Positions 60,301-64,000 of a DNA stretch of 64,000 nt are shown piece after piece. Source of the stretch: Taeniopygia guttata (taxonomy: Eukaryota; Chordata; Aves; Passeriformes; Estrildidae); the NCBI RefSeq assembly GCF_048771995.1, contig NC_133043.1, positions 6,962,501 to 7,026,500 on the forward strand. Direction: 5' to 3'. The position numbers and the translations under genes were made by a program. The notes under the pieces were generated by a model. That model ran no database searches. It saw only the letters and a list, made by a program, of their open reading frames with translations, and had not been told where the DNA came from. The first letter of the stretch is position 1. Each line of letters opens with the position of its first letter.

Positions 60301-63300
60301 CAGAACTAAGTGCCACTGCAGCAAATCCAAATTAAAGCAATTTATTGTAGACTGGCCTGCAATTCCTTTGCTGCTCAAGGTGAGGCTTGATACCCTGTAA
60401 TGGCTGAGGGTGGGTGTGAAGGTGATTGATTGCCACAAGCTCAGCCTCAACTCATCTGTCTGGCAGGTGAGTGCTGAGCTTCCAGCAGTGTTACCTTTCA
60501 TAATGCAAGATCAGCCACACTGCTGCAGGGAAAAAGCAAGAAAGGACAACTTGATATTCCTGCTATGTTCTGTCTTTTTTTTTTCCAAGACAGAAAAGAT
60601 GGAAATTTGCTCATTTAAAGAGCCTCAGTAATTGTCTGCTGGCAGTTGTTAACCCAAGCAGAACTGACTTCAGGCTATTGCTGCCTGCAAATTGGGATGG
60701 GTGTTCTTTGAATTCTGGATCATAGTGATCCACTCACCTGCAGTGATGCTGGTTTAGATAAACTCTGAGATAACCTGGGTTTGCTGTCAAGAACTGTATG
60801 TTTGATTATTTTGTCCCTTATGATTGGAAATAAACCCTAAACTGAATGCTTCATCTTCTGCAAAATGCTGCTGCCAGTATTTTGAAATGGAACACATTCA
60901 ACTATTTTTCAGATGCAATTCAAAGATTACTACATCTTTATAGCTGTAGAAATCACAGCTGAATTCTAGGAATGTGAGGAAAGCTGTCTCCTCAGTGCAG
61001 GGGCACTCAGCCTGGCTGCAGTATGCAGCATGCTCCTGACTTAATTTCCAAAAGTCTGTAACTGTGAAATTGCTTCCATTCAGCCCCATCCATTAATTTT
61101 CAGGTTTTCTGCTGCAAGGACTTTGCTCTTGATGTGGTTTTGGGAGAAGAAGGGGAAGCTGATGAATTACATAATTTTCTTTTTGGCTGTTCCCTCTGCC
61201 AGGGCTTGTATGGGCAGTGTGTGCCACAGGACTCCCCTTCTGAAACAAAATAATGCACTCAGCAATAGCACAAACATCCTTCATGGACACAAGAGAAAAT
61301 TAATTACACTTTTCTAACACAACTCTACTACCACAGTTGTCAGGGGTGCTGTGATTGTGTCACAGCCTCTGGTGCACAATCCCCACTGCCATCCTGTGAG
61401 CAAAGGAGAAAAGCTTGAGAGGTGAAGCACAGTGTGAAGGCATTTGCACTTATTTTCCCTTTTCCTGATAAAATACTTTTTGTGAAGGAATGACCCCAGG
61501 CTGTTTTCTGTTGCTGGTACAAGCTGATGTATTTTTCATGTTCATAATGTTCCTCTGCAATGTTTTTTCTCTCCTTCTGTCTTTCTGGCTTTTCTTTGTT
61601 TGTTTTGTTTTGTGCTTCTTTTGATCCTTTGTGCTTCTCTTGTAACTCCAACTCAACTTTTAAAACCACATGTGGATGAGCTTTCATGCTTCTCATTTAG
61701 GAGCTCCAGGCTTTTCTAGGGATGACTGTCATAATCACTGGTTCAGTTTTCATGCTTGACAACTAATTTTCTTTTCTGTATTGCTAATGCCACTGCAGTC
61801 CTAAAACCTGGTACTTTTCTCACACTTAGCCTGCATTTTTGGGGACCTGATTCTGTGTGCCAAAATGAGCAGGTTTCTTTTCCTGTGAGCAGCAATTTGT
61901 TCAAGTGTCAATGGGGAGCAGAAAGGCATTGTTAGTGATGCAGCAGAGCAGAATAGCAGTGATTGGAAATACAAGAAAAAGCAATTAAACCATTGTGGGA
62001 TGTCCTGTGTTTGAAAGTGCTGCTTGGGCAAGTCCCACTGCTGCTGCAGATGCATTTGCAGCACTGCACTGGTGAGGATCAGTGTCAGCTAGGCAGCAGG
62101 GCACAGGGAGAACTGTTCTGCCAGGAGTGGAGCCTAAATTAAAATGTTTTTCACTTCCCTCAGTGTATATCACTTGCAGATTATCTAAGGAGTCTCTAAG
62201 TCCTGACTGTCACATAGTTGACTGAACAACTCTCTAATTTATAGGATGATCTTTAACATCCCCTAGTTTGGTTGTTAGCAAACGTTAGCTTTACGAAGGA
62301 ATTGTAATTTATTAACATTGAGGCTCTTGAGATTATTTTTTTTAACAGAAATGAACAAGTCAGCACCAGTTCAAGTGTACAGACCTTTGGCTGATTCATA
62401 ACCAGACATGGCATGAAGGAACACATCTTTCTTGTGCTCTGCTGGGCTGCAGAAGTGAATATGTGTCTTTTGACTTCAGTCAGGACCTCTCTCTGCCACA
62501 AGAAACTCACTGTACCATGAGGAAGAAAATTCTTAGTGCCAAAGGATATACAGCTCTGAAAATAACTTTTTGTGACAAAGAAATAGATCTAAAGTAGTAT
62601 CTGTTCCTTTTAAATATATATGGACATTTTGTTTTCAAAATTGTCATACTGGGATTTTTTTCCATCCCTTTGCACCAGGATTGGCTGTTTGAGAGACTGT
62701 AAGAAACAGAGCAGCATTTTTAAAATTAGGCCCTTCAAAACTAAGCCCTTTCAATATTAACTCTCCTTGCTGGTCTGAGACTTGTTTTAGTAATCTGCAA
62801 GACATGAGGAATAAGAATAAATGGCAAACATTAAGGCTTTCCTTTTTCAGTCACAAAATTGGAACTTCTGCTGCTAAACTTGTCAGTGTATAAAGTTTCA
62901 TATTTTAAAATTTCATATTTAGAATTTCATTATTTTGCAGGGTCTTGTGTGAATTTGGGGTCTGGCAATATTAGGCAGGTCCCAGACTTCCCTTGATCAT
63001 AAAGTGTAGATGAAACTGCTGTTGGAATAAAATCCCAGCACTGGTTCTGTGTTCTTTGTTTGCATGTGCATTTCTTGGTTTGAAGGTCAGCTTTGCTGCA
63101 CTTATTTTCAGCTTACAAGGTGATTTGTTCTTCATACAAGTAATTTTTTATACAAAGGCAGTAGGAAAGGTCACAATTACTTCTGTGTGTTTCTGGAAGA
63201 AACTAATCTGTGGGGCAAAAATGAATTCTGTACACTGGAGAGTGCAATGTGACTCTTTAATCTCAAACTCAGTGTATTCTCACTTGGTGTTTCTGGAAGT

Positions 63301-64000
63301 GCAAAATATTTGATTTGAAGCTATATTTGGGAATTTCCCCCCATACAGACAGTCTCATCTTTCTCTTTATTCAATCCACATCCTCCAGATTCAGTCTAGA
63401 TCATGATAATCTGCCAATTCCAGCTTTAGTTTTGCTCCAATCATTAAAAAACTGGCGCACATCTTGATGTTAAATCAGTATCAGCTGAAAGCTGAGAATA
63501 ATTTCTAAAAAATCCACAGAAGTGGCTGTCAGTCCTGGTGAGGAACAAATGGAGGCAGCAATAGCAGCTGCAGTAAGCACCAGTCATGCAGAGGACAGCA
63601 GTTCTTGCTGATTTGCAAAACTCATCACAAATTGTGCCAGGGACTGGTGAGGTGATTGCAAAGAGTGGCAGGAAAGGGAGGATCTGTTGCAGTTGTGTCA
63701 AAAAGGCAGAAAATCATTATTTCTCAGTAGAACTTGCTTTTGGTTTTGTTACCTGTGGACAAATAATTTCTTCCAGTCAGATTTTGTATTCTGATGGTGT
63801 TTGATGCCAGGTTAATGATGGCATTAAATGAAACACTATTTAAACTGGCAATGGAGCAGTAAGTAGCTGGGAGTGCAGGTGTTATTTGTGGTGTTTTTGT
63901 GAGGGACTTGTGATAAATCCACTGCCTCGTGGAGGGGTGGCAGTGGTCACCTCACATTTCCTGCAGCACTGGGAGGAGTGCTGGGGGAAGACTTGTCCTG

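Larger units (their letters stand above)
59212..64000 (+). other. OGFOD3: OGFOD3 intron 8 (runs off the window)
   Basis: After the donor at 59212 no exon matching the OGFOD3 C-terminus (RVSFFTSGSENLHRVEKV-like) appears before base 64000, so the intron is at least 4.8 kb. It holds an LTR at 59311-59855 and a dispersed repeat at 60068-60300. Nothing is recognised in the last 3.7 kb. Confidence 0.75.

Overview
The window is vertebrate nuclear DNA, almost certainly from a songbird (Passeriformes). Evidence: multi-exon genes with GT-AG introns, CpG-island promoters, short 5'-truncated CR1 LINE copies, and solo LTRs of kinds common in passerine genomes. It carries four conserved genes in the order NARF(-), CYBC1(+), HEXD(-), OGFOD3(+). 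This matches the human 17q25.3 block OGFOD3-HEXD-CYBC1-NARF. In birds I would expect a microchromosome such as chromosome 18, but that placement comes from knowledge, not from the sequence.

Layout. 660-2469: likely NARF 3' UTR. 2470-15983: NARF, 11 coding exons, minus strand, 459 codons, intact. 15750-16740: NARF CpG island, with a (CCCCAT)n tract at its outer edge. 16740-21890: intergenic, with one CR1 copy, one probable solo LTR and a CR1 tail. 21896-22342: CYBC1 promoter, including four 82-88 bp tandem repeats. 22343-30810: CYBC1, one non-coding and six coding exons, 190 codons. 30811 to about 33610: long CYBC1 3' UTR. 34912-43502: HEXD, 12 exons, minus strand, 472 codons. 43503-43783: short bidirectional promoter. 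43784 to beyond the window: OGFOD3; eight exons (288 codons) are present and the terminal exon(s) lie past base 64000.

I assembled the exons by hand from homology to the human proteins. In every intron the donor, acceptor and reading phase agree, so all four genes look functional. They do not form one pathway. NARF is a [FeFe]-hydrogenase-like iron-sulfur protein, CYBC1 (EROS) is a chaperone for the phagocyte NADPH oxidase, HEXD is a GH20 hexosaminidase, and OGFOD3 is a membrane-anchored 2-oxoglutarate/Fe(II) dioxygenase.

I found no wholly new system. The most unusual structures are two unrelated minisatellites on either side of the HEXD/OGFOD3 bidirectional promoter. Each sits in intron 1 of its gene and each multiplies a 5'-splice-site-like motif in the sense of that gene. 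Next come the tandem promoter repeat of CYBC1 and two direct LTR copies bracketing one CYBC1 coding exon.
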